Source of the DNA: Didymodactylos carnosus | Lineage: Eukaryota > Rotifera > Eurotatoria > Philodinida > Philodinidae | NCBI GenBank assembly: GCA_905250885.1 | Contig: CAJNOQ010003343.1 | Location: 1 to 20,574 of the forward strand | Direction of reading: 5' to 3' | Length of the DNA: 20,574 nt | Shown here: positions 1 to 9,430 of the stretch, piece by piece | Numbering within the stretch: position 1 is the first letter of the stretch | How the letters are laid out: each line of letters begins with the position of its first letter | Notes under the pieces: generated by a model | Seen by the model: only the letters and a program-made list of their open reading frames with translations | Told to the model about the DNA's origin: nothing | The model's database searches: none | Made by a program: the position numbers and the translations under genes

Positions 1-20
1 TTCTCTCAGAAGCTTTTCAA

Positions 21-253
21 CCATATCACTGGATAGCTCCTTCAATTCTTCATAAAATGAGATGCTGACCAAGTTTCTACGATCGTGGATCACCGAGTTA
101 CAGGCTTTTTAACATTATGAATATAAATTCAGTTTTCGATCGGTATCGTATTTTCTATGCGACCTTTTGAGACGTGGAAACTTCACCACGATCGTAGAAA
201 CTTGGCCAGCATCTCATTTTATGAAGAATTGAAGGAGCTATCCAATGATATGA
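21..253. repeat. Foldback element, 68-bp inverted arms
   Basis: The left arm (21-88) and right arm (186-252) are reverse complements with only two or three mismatches, separated by a loop of about 97 bp. A weaker match continues outward on both sides (AAGCT...TTCA near 11-20 and its complement near 253-261), so the true ends may lie further out and the left one may be close to the window edge. The arms have no open frame. This is the shape of a MITE or foldback element, and the near identity of the arms suggests recent origin or gene conversion. I see no clear target-site duplication, and the family is not recognised. Confidence 0.8.
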
Positions 254-261
254 ATAGCTTA

Positions 262-1051
262 CAAGATCTTCTAGAAATGACTGAAATTCCAGCTCTCTTC
301 TTTTCTTGTGAAATTTCACGTGAAATGCTGTAGGTAAAACAAATTTCGATCGAAATGCGATTAGCCTGGCGGCAAAAATTGAGGTCTGTGATTCACTGCT
401 GCATAAGATGAATTCAAGCTTTCAAAGCGTTGTATTCGCACAAAATTCAAAAGCTTTTCAGCATTTTTAGGTATATAACCAAAGTGAAAGTGCCTCTTTA
501 TGAGGTTCTTGGAAGAAAAACGCGTTTTTTGAGCTTTTCGCGACTTTTTGTCGTGCATTTCGATTGTTAATAGTCCAACTGTAGTCTCCATGCTGGGATG
601 GTGTGTCATACATATACTTGCACGCGCATTATAGCGTAAAGTGTAGTAAAAAGTTTTCTGCGTCAAAGAACGCAAGTTGTTTCTGGGATATCCCAGTCAA
701 AATGAGTCCGGTAGTTGGGAAATTTTTTCCATAGACTCAGTGAACAATGGGGAATAAGATGTACGTTTCAGATTTTTTCTAGATACACTTTCCTTTTTTT
801 TACCAATTGTACAAAAAAATTACGATTCGCTCCTATATATATATATATACAAGTTAAGCCAGTTAAGGTAACAAAATGTAACAAGAAATATATAGAGACA
901 TGTATTGTTGATTAGTTTTTATTGTATGGGAATACAATATGCTCATCCAAACAATGGAACAAATAAGCTTATCTGGGTTTGAAAAAGAAGCTTTGGTAGA
1001 AAGAAAACAAATCATTATTATACATCTGTATTTCACAAAAATCATACACAG
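262..1051. other. Intergenic stretch, no supported gene
   Basis: The stretch is AT-rich. Open frames on both strands are short and show no recognisable domain. A TA dinucleotide run lies at about 834-850. I see no RNA gene, splice pattern or long repeat here. Confidence 0.6.
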
Positions 1052-1084
1052 TTGTATTTTCTCGTTATCTGTCTAACTGTAATA

Positions 1085-1303
1085 ATGCCGGAAGCTAAAA
1101 AGGTACGCGAAGATACTCCAAAAATTGTTGAAGGTAGTGATGAATCTGATTTTGAACAAGAAAATAATAAGAAAATAACCATATTATCAATCGTAAATGA
1201 AAAACTTTATTCATTATTAACAAAATTTGATAAAACAGAAACTTCAGTTAATACACTTAAGGGACCCCGCTCTCTTTCTGGATTTTCCGTAGAAATGCTG
1301 TGA
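1085..1303 (+). pseudogene. Small acidic ORF with coiled-coil-like segment, possibly a retroelement ORF1 fragment
   Basis: From the ATG at 1085 the frame encodes 72 residues. An N-terminal charged, acidic stretch (PEAKKVREDTPKIVEG, then SDESDFEQE) is followed by a heptad-like helix (ITILSIVNEKLYSLL, then TKFDKTETSVNTLK). After about 1260 the sequence changes character and the frame stops soon after, as if a coding fragment had been cut by a junction. Short heptad helices with a KxDKTE-like segment occur in ORF1 or gag-like proteins of retroelements, but that is only a resemblance. No splice donor was identified at the end. It could be a fragment of an element or of a host gene, or a chance frame. 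Confidence 0.25.
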
Positions 1304-1380
1304 AATAAAAACTAAAAGTCGCTAGGGCTTCATATTTTCAGAACTAATTGGGAAAAACTCAATTGAGCACTTTTACGTAC

Positions 1381-1731
1381 TACACAACTCGTACTCTATA
1401 CTATGCTATTTTTTAGAAAAAGCTCTAAAAAAAAGTTTTTAGCATATAGAAATCTCAATATTACAGAATAAAGTTAGTAAAATATATGAAATTCGCTTTG
1501 ACTTTATAAATTATACGAATTTGGAATGGCAAACGTAACTTTCTTTTTTGCAACATCATAGTCAGAGAAGCCCAAGTTATACATTTATTTTCTCCGGTAA
1601 AATCACTACAATTAAATTGAAACGGATCCATTTTACTAACTTTATTCTGTAATATTGAGATCTCTATATGCCAAAAACTTTTTTTTAAGCTTTTTCTAAA
1701 AAATAGCATAGTATAGAGTACGAGTTGTGTA
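1381..1731. repeat. Foldback element, ~102-bp inverted arms
   Basis: The arms at 1381-1483 and 1630-1731 are nearly identical reverse complements: the right arm's complement repeats TACACAACTCGTACTC, then CTATGCTATTTTTTAG, then CAATATTACAGAATAAAG. The central loop (1484-1629) has no recognisable coding content. The outer 21 bases of the right arm are also the first bases of the 217-bp direct repeat that follows, so the two structures overlap. The short minus-strand frame across it comes from the palindrome and is not a gene. Element class is unknown. Confidence 0.8.
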
Positions 1732-1927
1732 CTACAAACTGCCAGAAAAGCTGAGGAAGGGTACCGTCAAATTTGTTAACGTTTTAATCTCGGAAGTTGC
1801 TAGAATAAACACTAATTTCATAGTGAAGAGAATCTTTCTTTTGGGTAAAACGATAAAATTTGTTCTTTTCGCCATTTCTTGCTTTATATCTGTGTGTCTA
1901 TAGTATGCATAGAAAGAAGAAAACATC
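1711..1927 (+). repeat. Direct repeat, copy 1 (217 bp)
   Basis: This copy begins GTATAGAGTACGAGTTGTGT and ends near AGAAAACATC. Copy 2 at 2089-2304 matches throughout with scattered substitutions and almost no length change. A frame of about 57 codons (beginning YYKLPEKLRKGTVKFVN) is open in both copies, but it has no ATG at its start and carries several non-conservative substitutions, so it is not called a gene. The start of this copy lies inside the right arm of the foldback at 1381-1731. Confidence 0.85.
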
Positions 1928-2088
1928 GAAGTTTCATCTAACGGAACTAGAGCGTGGATTTTATCGACATGAATGTTTCGTTATACAATTAAGAATATAA
2001 CGGTAATGGATGAGTAGTTATTGTTCATCATTTGACACTCTTATTCATTAATTATCAATAGCTCTATTTCAAGAAGATACTGACTATG

Positions 2089-2304
2089 GTATAGAGTACG
2101 AGTTGTGTACTACAAACTACCAGAAAAGCTGAGGAAGGGTACCGTCAAATTTGTTAATTTTTTAATCCTGGAAGTTGCCAAAATAAACACCAATTCCATA
2201 GTAAAGAGAATCTTTCTTTTTGATAAAATGATAAAATTTGTTCTTTTCGCCATTTCTTGCTTTATATCTGTCCCTATAGTGTGCATAGAAAGAAAAGAAA
2301 CATC
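2089..2304 (+). repeat. Direct repeat, copy 2 (216 bp)
   Basis: This is the second copy of the unit at 1711-1927, separated from it by about 160 bp of unrelated sequence. It opens with the same GTATAGAGTACGAGTTGTGT block and closes with GAAACATC. The open frame through it starts with GTG rather than ATG, which argues against independent translation. Two direct copies flanking a spacer could be solo LTR-like units, a segmental duplication or two insertions of one element; no LTR hallmarks (TG...CA ends, primer-binding site) were seen. Confidence 0.85.
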
Positions 2305-2309
2305 AAGTC

Positions 2310-3840
2310 AAGTATAGTATAGAGATGAATATATACATACATCGTCATTCTGTTATATGATAGTTTCATATTCTTTTTCTCAGGCATATTTTTCGTATAT
2401 ATAGATTGAATAATATTGTTCTCAGTTTTGTTTCCAATCAAATTACCGGTGAATAAATTCACCGATGCCAATTTTGACGGCTTCCCTGAAGACAAATCTA
2501 AAATAAAATTCCAAAAAATTACTCAGAGATTTTTAGAGCTGAAAACAGAGAGAAAATTCTGTAAATGGCTACATCTAAAGTAAAAAGACCAATTTGAGAT
2601 AGTGGCGCGGGTGCTTCGTATTTAAACCATCTCTTAGAGCCCGTAGACGTTTCTTTTTGATCAGAAATGTTTGTTCTATAATTTGCCATTTTTAGTTTCG
2701 CCCTCTTATGTGTACAGCATAATTTTTAAAAAAAAAAAGCTTTTTAAGACTTATAGAAAGAGTTTTTTAAACCCCGTGGGAAATGCAGTTAAGCTATAGA
2801 GAAATTAATAGAGATTGATCGATTTACTTGTATCAAGAAGAGAGCTAAAAATCATCGATTTATCTTGACAATTTGCCAAAATCGATCATTACTGATGTTT
2901 GATGAGCGGAAAATCGATCAACAGATAAAAAAGAGAGTTTGACGAGAAAGCCAAGTCAGTATAGATTCTGATAGTGAACACCGTGGGCTGTCTAACCGTG
3001 TGTTCAACTCAATATCGACCATTTGACGAAAAAAAATCGTCATTTTTGAGAACTGCTCTTAAGAAATTGGAAAACGCTACGAAAAATTGATCTCGCAGAG
3101 GCTGTCCATTGTTGGTTTCGCCCTCCTATGTGCTCAAACATCAATTTCCAAAAAATATTTTTAAATTTTTACTATGAAGGTATGAGCATCACTCTCCTGT
3201 GTCGAATGGCAAAAAGCCGCCGGTCTATATCGATTTGTGTTTAAGAATTATTCAAGAAATGACAGAGTGTTCTTTGAAATAAATAGTAGCTCGTTGCTGT
3301 AGTGAATGGTGCGTTTATTGAAATCATGAGTGAATTATAGTGTCTCTAGAAAAAAAAACGGAAACACGAAATGAAAGCCCGTTTATTATATAATTATAAA
3401 ACTTTCATTCATTAAATGAATGATCATTATGCATATGTATCACAAGTTTTTTGTCAAGCGGAGATATGACTAAAATAGCAACAGAATTTTCCTACTGAGT
3501 CTTCATTTATATCTATTATTCCTTTTTTATAATTTCTTTTACTTTTCTCTAGTCTCTAATCTCTTTTTTTCTTATGATGGTGATAATAGAGTACTCTTTT
3601 CAACAAGCATCAATGCGTTCATTACATCCTTATTAATCAGAAGAACTAATTTTTTTGTGAACGAATAAATATTCTTATCCTGTTAAAAGTAAAATCAAAG
3701 ATGTGTCCTATTCAATTTTTTTATAATAGTTTAGAAATGACTTAAAAACAAAAAATAATCTAAATCTCTCAGTTTTGCCTGTTAATAGTAAAGTGATAGT
3801 AAACAATCATGATCATTTAGTTATGAAATAGATAGTAGTT
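2310..3840. other. Intergenic stretch with small repeats, no supported gene
   Basis: No convincing coding region was seen on either strand. A block of about 40 bp centred on GTTTCGCCCTC occurs at 2690-2730 and again about 420 bp later at 3110-3150, followed each time by an A-rich run. A perfect 9-bp stem with a one-base centre lies at 3405-3423 (TCATTCATT/AATGAATGA). GATCGATT-type motifs recur between about 2815 and 2920 without forming a clean array. Confidence 0.6.
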
Positions 3841-3843
3841 CTT

Positions 3844-4038
3844 ATGAATAAAATAATATCACAAAAATGGTGTGTTCGTCTATTTCCAAATAACGAAAGA
3901 TTGATTTTTCGTGATCAATATTGTAAGATCGTCAATGAAAATATCAGACATCCACAATATTTTCTTTCATTATACGAACACGATAATTGTTATACTATTG
4001 ATCTTCACGAACCGTATAGCACGATGGCTATTTTATGA
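3844..4038 (+). CDS. Unrecognised 64-residue ORF
   Basis: An ATG-initiated frame encodes 64 residues with mixed, protein-like composition (for example NNERLIFRDQYCKIVNENI, later LYEHDNCYTIDLHEPYSTM). There is no signal peptide, membrane segment or motif I recognise. It shares the six residues RLIFRD with the ubiquitin-like protein at 7284-7577, but the surrounding residues do not match. No clear splice acceptor or TATA box sits close upstream, and no polyadenylation hexamer follows immediately. It may be an isolated exon, a decayed gene fragment or chance. Confidence 0.2.
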   Translation: MNKIISQKWCVRLFPNNERLIFRDQYCKIVNENIRHPQYFLSLYEHDNCYTIDLHEPYSTMAIL

Positions 4039-4039
4039 G

Positions 4040-5396
4040 AACGTTATTACATTCAATTAGTAAAGTCAATAGTAAACTATACTTTTGTATCAATAGTAAA
4101 AAACATGCAAAAAAAAGTCACTAACTTCTCATTTTTTTTCTTTTTCTAAAATTAGTTTTCTTAGTATTTCCTCACTTTTCTGATTGAGTGATAGGCGGAA
4201 GATTGCATTTCTTTCTCCACTCAAGTATAATCGAAACAGTTTTTTTTTTTTTTCTTATGACACACAAAAGAAATGAGACTATCCAGAAAAAAATGCTTGT
4301 GTTCTTTTAGCTTCTTTCTTTCTTTTTTCTGATACAGAAAGATTCTTTGTTATTATTTGCATACAAAATACATCTCATCTAACTCATCTCACATAACTAC
4401 AGTTGTTCAAATATATACACGCACATACATCTTCTGCTTACTGTAGACAAGTTGCGTTATACACAGTTTTGATAATAACGAGGTAAGGTTAATTTTGCTT
4501 TAATAATAGACGAAAAACAGGAATTATTAAGCAGTCACAAAGTCAGGTAGCTCTATATATCCATCATTGTGGCAAGCTATCGATTCTCTCTCCACCCCTC
4601 TCATTCCTTATTACTTTTATCAACAAAAGAGATATTTTCGAATGAAATAACATTGAATCACTATCTGATGCAAAAAGCATGCACACAGTTGTTCATCAAT
4701 CTGATAGGAAAAACATGTCTAGATATGTGAATCCAGCGGGAGATAAAACGATAATTACTTTATCGTCAATGTTTTAATTGCATAGTCAGTGCTATAGTAC
4801 TATGTGTTATAGTCTATAATGATTATTCTACATATTAATAACTACAGAACAAGAAGAATAAAGAATAAAATAGAAAGAATGTCATTCTCTAAGAATAATT
4901 TTCTGTTTTTTTTGTTTCCACTATATAAACACATTAAAGCGGATTTTTACTTAATGACACACTTGAATAGAACACACTGTTACATTGAATCTGGCAAACA
5001 ATAGCAAAAATTTTACTGACATATATTTGTTGATGAACGTTTTGGGATATTTGTAATAGGCGTTAACACTCAATAATATTCACTTAATTATTTAATATTC
5101 TTAATATTCACTAATATTTTCAGAGGAAAAAAAAAATATGTCAGTTTTTATCACAATTTTTCTGATGCTAACTAAACGTAAAAATGCCACGAGTGTGCAA
5201 TTAAATTCGTTTTTTATACTCCTTCTAATGAACTATACAACGAGTATATATATATCATTAACGGAAAGTATTTGATGCAAACTTCAAGTCACTCAGTACA
5301 TGATTTTCTTGACTGTCAGTGGATATTGGTCGGTGTAAGCATTTTTTACTAACAGCTACAGTTTTGTATTTAAACAATGATCGAGCATCTTTTCCA
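4040..5396. other. Intergenic stretch, no supported gene
   Basis: AT-rich DNA with a T run at about 4241-4254 and a TA run at about 5245-5256. A short hairpin (ACGATAA/TTATCGT) lies near 4749-4767. A 45-residue frame from the ATG at 5138 follows a TTTTCAG but is unremarkable. Nothing else is supported. Confidence 0.55.
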
Positions 5397-5398
5397 TA

Positions 5399-5707
5399 TC
5401 ACCGGAACAAAAATAAAATAAAGTTAGTTTTGAGTTGCTGAAAAATGCTTTTTCGTATTCACCACACTCGATAACCCAGTAAATTTTCTATTTTTGGCCA
5501 GAAGTGCTTCCAAAAGTTTAAGAAAAATTTTGAAACAAAGTGGCGCAAAAAAATTCCCATAAGAAAATAATATTAGTTTGAAAATTTTTCCTAAACTTTC
5601 GCAAGTACCTCGGATCAAAAATAGAAAATCTTCTGGGTCATCGAGTGTGCTGAATATGAAAAACCACTTTCAGCAACTCAAAACCAACTTTATTTTTTTT
5701 CCGGTGA
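5399..5707. mobile_element. MITE with ~140-bp terminal inverted repeats and TA flanks
   Basis: The sequence runs from TCACCGGAA at 5399 to its complement CCGGTGA ending at 5707, each end bordered by TA (5397-5398 and 5708-5709). The arms match across most of the element. For example GAGTTGCTGAAA near 5433 pairs with TTTCAGCAACTC near 5668, CTATTTTTG pairs with CAAAAATAG, and GTTTAAGAAAAATTTTGAAAC pairs with GTTTGAAAATTTTTCCTAAAC near the centre. At 309 bp with no coding capacity, this is a non-autonomous element. The TA flanks fit Tc1/mariner-type or related integration, but the family is not identified. Confidence 0.75.
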
Positions 5708-5711
5708 TATA

Positions 5712-6570
5712 AATTTCTTTTTGGTTTTTTAAACTGCTATGACCTGAGTTCAAAGACTAAATGGAAAAATGTTGAGTGTTATATGTTCCCGATGTGTTGA
5801 CAAGTGCTTTAATTTTTTATTTGAAAGAGCAAAGTTTGAACTTCAGAAACAAGTCATTACTTGAAAAGGTATCAGTACAAAAACATTGGTGAAACTGAAT
5901 AAAAAAATTTATAAATGAGCAAAATTTTTAACTGGCTTTTTTATATGTGCATGACATCTGAATTGTCTCTAATGATCTTCAAGCCTAAAGGCACACAGCT
6001 TATCAATTTCAAAAATTCACAAGTGCTGTGTCGCATTGATCGTGAATCAGACGCTTGCATCTAGATTAAAGGTATATTTATTTAGCTTGAATTCAGCTGA
6101 GACACATGTAAATTTCGTCTAGTGAAAACTAGACAAAACCTGACTGCAATATCGTTCAACCAGCTATTGTTGATTAATAAGACAGCGACTTGCTTCAGTT
6201 AGAACACGATTTCTAACCAGCTTCCAGCTAAGCACATATACCTCTTAGTCTCGCTTATCTAGCTACAAATGTATGCTACAGCTACCGCTCCTGTCACATT
6301 CTCTTTTCTTACGTTTTACTAGAAACGAAAATTCGAACCGAAAGTCCGTTTAATGCTTATATAGTACGACTTGTCCACGTAACTCTGCTACCAGAGACGT
6401 CGCAGCGTAACGTTTTTTGCTCATTTTGTTTTGAGCATAGCCTTGAAACAAAAAGTTGTAAAAAGTTGTGGAACGTTTTAAATCGAAGAAAAATCTGTTT
6501 TGAAGATTTTCGGATCTATCCGACCTGGTGAAAATGTGCACTCGAAAAGTTATGAGATAAACATAGTGAG
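5712..6570. other. Intergenic stretch, no supported gene
   Basis: Short frames only, including a 49-residue one from the ATG near 5916 and one on the minus strand across 6350-6541. None has a domain or splice context that I can support. A small hairpin (GTCTAG/CTAGAC) lies at about 6117-6134. Confidence 0.5.
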
Positions 6571-6572
6571 GA

Positions 6573-6620
6573 ACATTTCTGCTTTTATAAGATCTTACAT
6601 TTCTGCTTTTATAAGAAGTA
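6573..6620 (+). repeat. Two-copy 24-bp tandem duplication
   Basis: The 24-base unit starting ACATTTCTGCTTTTATAAGA occurs twice head to tail (6573-6596 and 6597-6620). The first 20 bases are identical and the last four differ. The length is a multiple of three, so the plus-strand frame through it repeats the residues ISAFIRS. That frame is not otherwise convincing as a gene. Confidence 0.8.
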
Positions 6621-6802
6621 CAGATAATTCTTTTTATTGTTTCATGCGTTGCTCAAGAAGAAAAAAAGCTTTTGATCGGCGGTTTTTGGCAAAAACTTTC
6701 TCGCTAACTCGAGTCTATTTGTACACAAAGACTTACTTAAAAAAATGTTCTCTGTTGACGATTCTACGCCTTTAAGACCGAAAAAGTTACTCTTATTATT
6801 AA

Positions 6803-7222
6803 CCAAAATATTCTATACAACTAGTCAAGTGAAATTAAGTGTGCGTTAAGAAAACTAAGATACCGTGTGAACGAGCGCCAAAAAAATGAGTAGGCTAATG
6901 CGCTTCGTTTGATTCGTTTAACATCAGCCGCATTATTATTATCAAGTTTTATTCTGACATGAAGATGCTCTCTCACATGGTATCTTAAGAAAAATATTTC
7001 GGCTTCATAGTAATGGAAGATTGTCTGATAAGTCATGTCACTTTTGGCTTGAAGTCGACTTTTCTTCCTTAAGATGGTAACTGTTCCAAAGTTCTTTCTT
7101 TTAGTAAAATGAGCTTAGCGTTCTCTTCTATCGACTGTAGTAGTTTTCATAGCTTTTTAGTACACAGACAGTTTAAAAATTCCACTTGACCAGCTGTATG
7201 AAAACTTTTGGCCACCACTGTA
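6803..7222. mobile_element. Degenerate Tc1/mariner-like non-autonomous element
   Basis: The right end, read on the minus strand, begins TACAGTGGTGGCCAAAAG at 7222, which is the form of many Tc1/mariner-family termini including the TA target. A left counterpart at 6803-6836 matches the complement of 7178-7211 at 27 of 34 positions (CCAAAA..., ATACA(A/G)CT(A/G)GTCAAGTG, AATT). The outermost bases of the left end have decayed. A second inverted pair lies inside (AAGATACCGTGTGA near 6857 and the complement of AAGATACCATGTGA ending near 6989). A 71-residue minus-strand frame lies within but shows no recognisable transposase motif. The remnant ends about 60 bp before the ubiquitin-like gene. Confidence 0.55.
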
Positions 7223-7267
7223 TAATTATATCTATTGAATGAATAATCATCGTATATATCACAAAAA

Positions 7268-7278
7268 TCTTTTTTTAG
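7268..7278 (+). promoter_or_regulatory. Splice acceptor directly before the ubiquitin-like start codon
   Basis: A pyrimidine run ending in TTTTTTTAG (AG at 7277-7278) is followed by a five-base leader (GCAAA) and the ATG at 7284. No matching donor was identified upstream, so this is either a leader-intron acceptor or a trans-splice acceptor. It argues for the ATG at 7284 rather than the in-frame ATG at 7239. Confidence 0.55.
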
Positions 7279-7283
7279 GCAAA

Positions 7284-7577
7284 ATGGCAACAGCACCAAC
7301 TGATCAAGTTAGTATCAATGTTATGCGTAAATCTGATGGTAAATTTCTTGGCTTTATTTTATCGGAAAAAGCGACAATTCACGAACTGAAACATGAATTA
7401 AAACTGCGATTAACACCTCAGTATCCTCAAGGTTGCCGTTTAATATTTCGTGATAAAGTACTGAAAGGAAGACATACATTAAAGCATTATGGTCTCAAAG
7501 TAGGTGTTAATCAACAAGATATACTTATGGATGATTCGAAAAATTGGTCATCATCGTCGGAATCTGATCCAGAATAA
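7284..7577 (+). CDS. Ubiquitin-like domain protein, 97 aa
   Basis: The ATG at 7284 opens a 97-residue protein. Residues 8-84 read as one beta-grasp ubiquitin-like domain: a first strand QVSINVMRKSDGK, a helix containing TIHELKHELKLRL, and the family's most recognisable block, CRLIFRDKVLKGRHTLKHYG at 51-70, which parallels the QRLIF...K.L...TL..Y pattern of ubiquitin. The chain ends in an acidic serine tail (SSSSESDPE), a plausible casein-kinase-2-type target by composition. There is no C-terminal diglycine, so it is unlikely to be conjugated like ubiquitin; stand-alone domains of this kind usually bind partners. The start is chosen because TTTTTTTAG lies five bases upstream. The frame is single-exon, and an AATAAA overlaps the stop codon (7573-7578), which may or may not be used. 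The specific subfamily is not identified. Confidence 0.8.
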   Translation: MATAPTDQVSINVMRKSDGKFLGFILSEKATIHELKHELKLRLTPQYPQGCRLIFRDKVLKGRHTLKHYGLKVGVNQQDILMDDSKNWSSSSESDPE

Positions 7578-7579
7578 AA

Positions 7580-8090
7580 GCATTTTTTATAAAAGATTAT
7601 TCAAATTCTAATTATTATTAGAATTATGCAGAAAAAACTCTAAACTTTCTCTGTTGCTATTGTGTTTTCTCTTATCTTCTTTTTATTTTATTCTTGCATT
7701 TTTAAATGGGTCTACGCGTAGTCTCGTCGAACTAACGTAAGTTTACTTTTTTATGTTGCAGGCATAATTATGGATTCTCAAAGAAATTCAGTTTAGTTTA
7801 ATTTAATCTGTATTAATCACGAAAAGAAAAAGCTAAAAGTGCAAGTAGCTAAGTGTAGCAGAAAATCAGGAATCGCAAATACATTGCACTAGGCAATCTG
7901 AGCCCGTAAACGAATTATAGATACGTAATACAAATAAGTATTAATTGTATGTGTGTGAGAGAAAAACAAACGCTAGAAAGGAAGTAAAAAAAACAAACCT
8001 ATGAACAATAAGAGGAGAAAGACGAGAATGGAAGGTAAATGTCTTATGTGTATGTGATAAGTGCAAACTATTGATCAAAACACGTACTAC
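7580..8090. other. Intergenic stretch between ubiquitin-like gene and LINE relic
   Basis: This holds the 3' flank of the ubiquitin-like gene, rich in A/T, with a 10-bp palindrome CTACGCGTAG near 7712. No coding region, RNA gene or long repeat is seen. Confidence 0.5.
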
Positions 8091-8114
8091 TTTTGATGAA
8101 GGTGATAACCGCTA

Positions 8115-9313
8115 AATAGATGATGGAAAATTCCTCACATTCCCAGTTGGAAAAGTTAAGTAAAGTGCAAGTGACCAGTAGCCCTTTTGAATGGTTTCAC
8201 TCGTATTTATCGTATAGAGAGCAAATAATAGTAATCAATAAAAAATCAAAAGCAGCAAAAGTTATATCTGGCATTCCCCAAGAGCGTCCCTTTACTTTTC
8301 TTGATTTTCGTAAATGATCTAAATGAGAAATTTCCTTCTATGTGACAGTGTCGCTTTCTGCTGACAATGTTTTTGGTTTAATTCCTCTTCAAAACTTTAA
8401 TGATCTTTCAGAAGTTCAGAAGTTTTTGGGTATCATGTCTGATGGGTATGTGAAAATGAGATCGATTTTAATACAGAAAAATGTTTTTATATGTTATTTT
8501 TCAGTTTAAAACTTTCTGCTCAATATTCCCGTCACTTTACGTTTCTGGGAAACCGCTTTTATTACATAAAAACATTAAATTGTTAGGGGTATATCTTTCA
8601 ACAGATTTGACCTGGAAGTATCATTCAGAAATCATCAGTAAAAGATATAGACAAATGCTAGGAGAGATGAACAGAGTTTTCAAGTGTGCGCCAGAGTTCA
8701 TACGTCTTCATATTTGCAAAATATGTCTTTTACCAGTAGTGAACTATTGTTGCATTGTTTTTGATAACGATTTTACCACGCACATCTGTACATAAACTAA
8801 CTGCACGAATGATCGCTAATAACTTCTCTGCGAATAATTTGGCACTTATCAATAAACTTAAACTACCAGATTTAGAGAATCGGAGGAAATACTTTAGATT
8901 AATGTTTTTTCATAAGATTATTATAAGACTGATCGAACTGCACTTACTTCATTTTCACCTGATAAAATCATTATGTACTAGAACCTCAGTACGAACTTCA
9001 AATAAATGTAATTGGTAGACACTAAAACTTAAACGAAAATCTACAAAGTCATATTTTTGCCTCAAATTATCCTCCAATGGAATGCTCTACCTAGAGAGAT
9101 AATCGGTGCCTTCTCTGCTCGATCATTCAGACGTGCTTTAGGTAAACATCTTTGTTTATTATAATTATAATGTTGTTTTTATGCCATCTTTTTTCTATTT
9201 TCTATTTTTTAGTTTACGTTCATGGTGTCCTTCTAGTCAAAATTTTCCATGTAACTTTTTTGTCAGTACTATTATCCGTTTAACATCTAGGGCATGAAAT
9301 AAATTTGATTAGT
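8115..9313 (+). mobile_element. 5'-truncated non-LTR retrotransposon (LINE) relic
   Basis: The reverse-transcriptase relic (8120-9164) is followed by about 150 bp of AT-rich DNA. That tail ends near ATGAAATAAATTTGA at about 9294-9308, which may be the element's 3' tail. No endonuclease domain, ORF1 or first half of the RT was found upstream, as expected of a LINE truncated during reverse transcription. The exact 5' junction is uncertain (about 8085-8140), and target-site duplications were not found. The clade cannot be fixed from this remnant; the C-terminal pattern fits the CR1/Jockey-like range of non-LTR elements. Confidence 0.7.
8120..9164 (+). pseudogene. Reverse transcriptase pseudogene (LINE ORF2 C-terminal part)
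   Basis: Several frames together give a recognisable LINE reverse transcriptase. SSPFEWFHSYLSYREQIIVI and then KAAKVISGIPQ lie near 8172-8282. LLFLIFVNDLNEKF follows near 8291-8332 in another frame. At the catalytic position the residues are SADN (8357-8368) instead of the family's F/YADD. Then come LLGVYLSTDLTWKYHSEI with ICLLPVVNYCCIVFD (8580-8763), ARMIANNFSANN and LKLPDLENRRKYFRLMFF (8801-8911), and finally ILQWNALPREII and ARSFRRALGKHLCLL before a TAA at 9162-9164. At least four frame changes and several stops separate the pieces, and the catalytic motif is altered, so the product is dead. Confidence 0.8.
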
Positions 9314-9430
9314 TATCCTTCAACAGAATTAATTTTATATAAATTGTTATTTTGTGCGGCACCGAATCAATAATTTGTTTACTCATAGCATCATGATAAA
9401 AAGTAGATAGAAACGAGGCTAATATTCATC

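Noticed and set aside
2105..2317. Open frame in the second direct repeat, beginning YYKLPEKLRKGTVKFVN
   Set aside because: It starts with GTG rather than ATG, and substitutions between the two repeat copies change many residues non-conservatively, so there is no sign of coding constraint.
3844..4038. Possible homology of the small ORF to the ubiquitin-like gene through RLIFRD and a similar ATGAATAA...ATCACAAAAAT leader
   Set aside because: Beyond six residues the proteins do not align, and the leader similarity is AT-rich and gapped, so common ancestry is not supported.
5138..5275. 45-residue frame following a TTTTCAG acceptor-like site
   Set aside because: Hydrophobic, low-complexity composition and no motif; acceptor-like words are frequent in this AT-rich DNA.
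5424..5618. Minus-strand frame of 64 codons
   Set aside because: It lies within the MITE at 5399-5707 and is a by-product of the palindrome.
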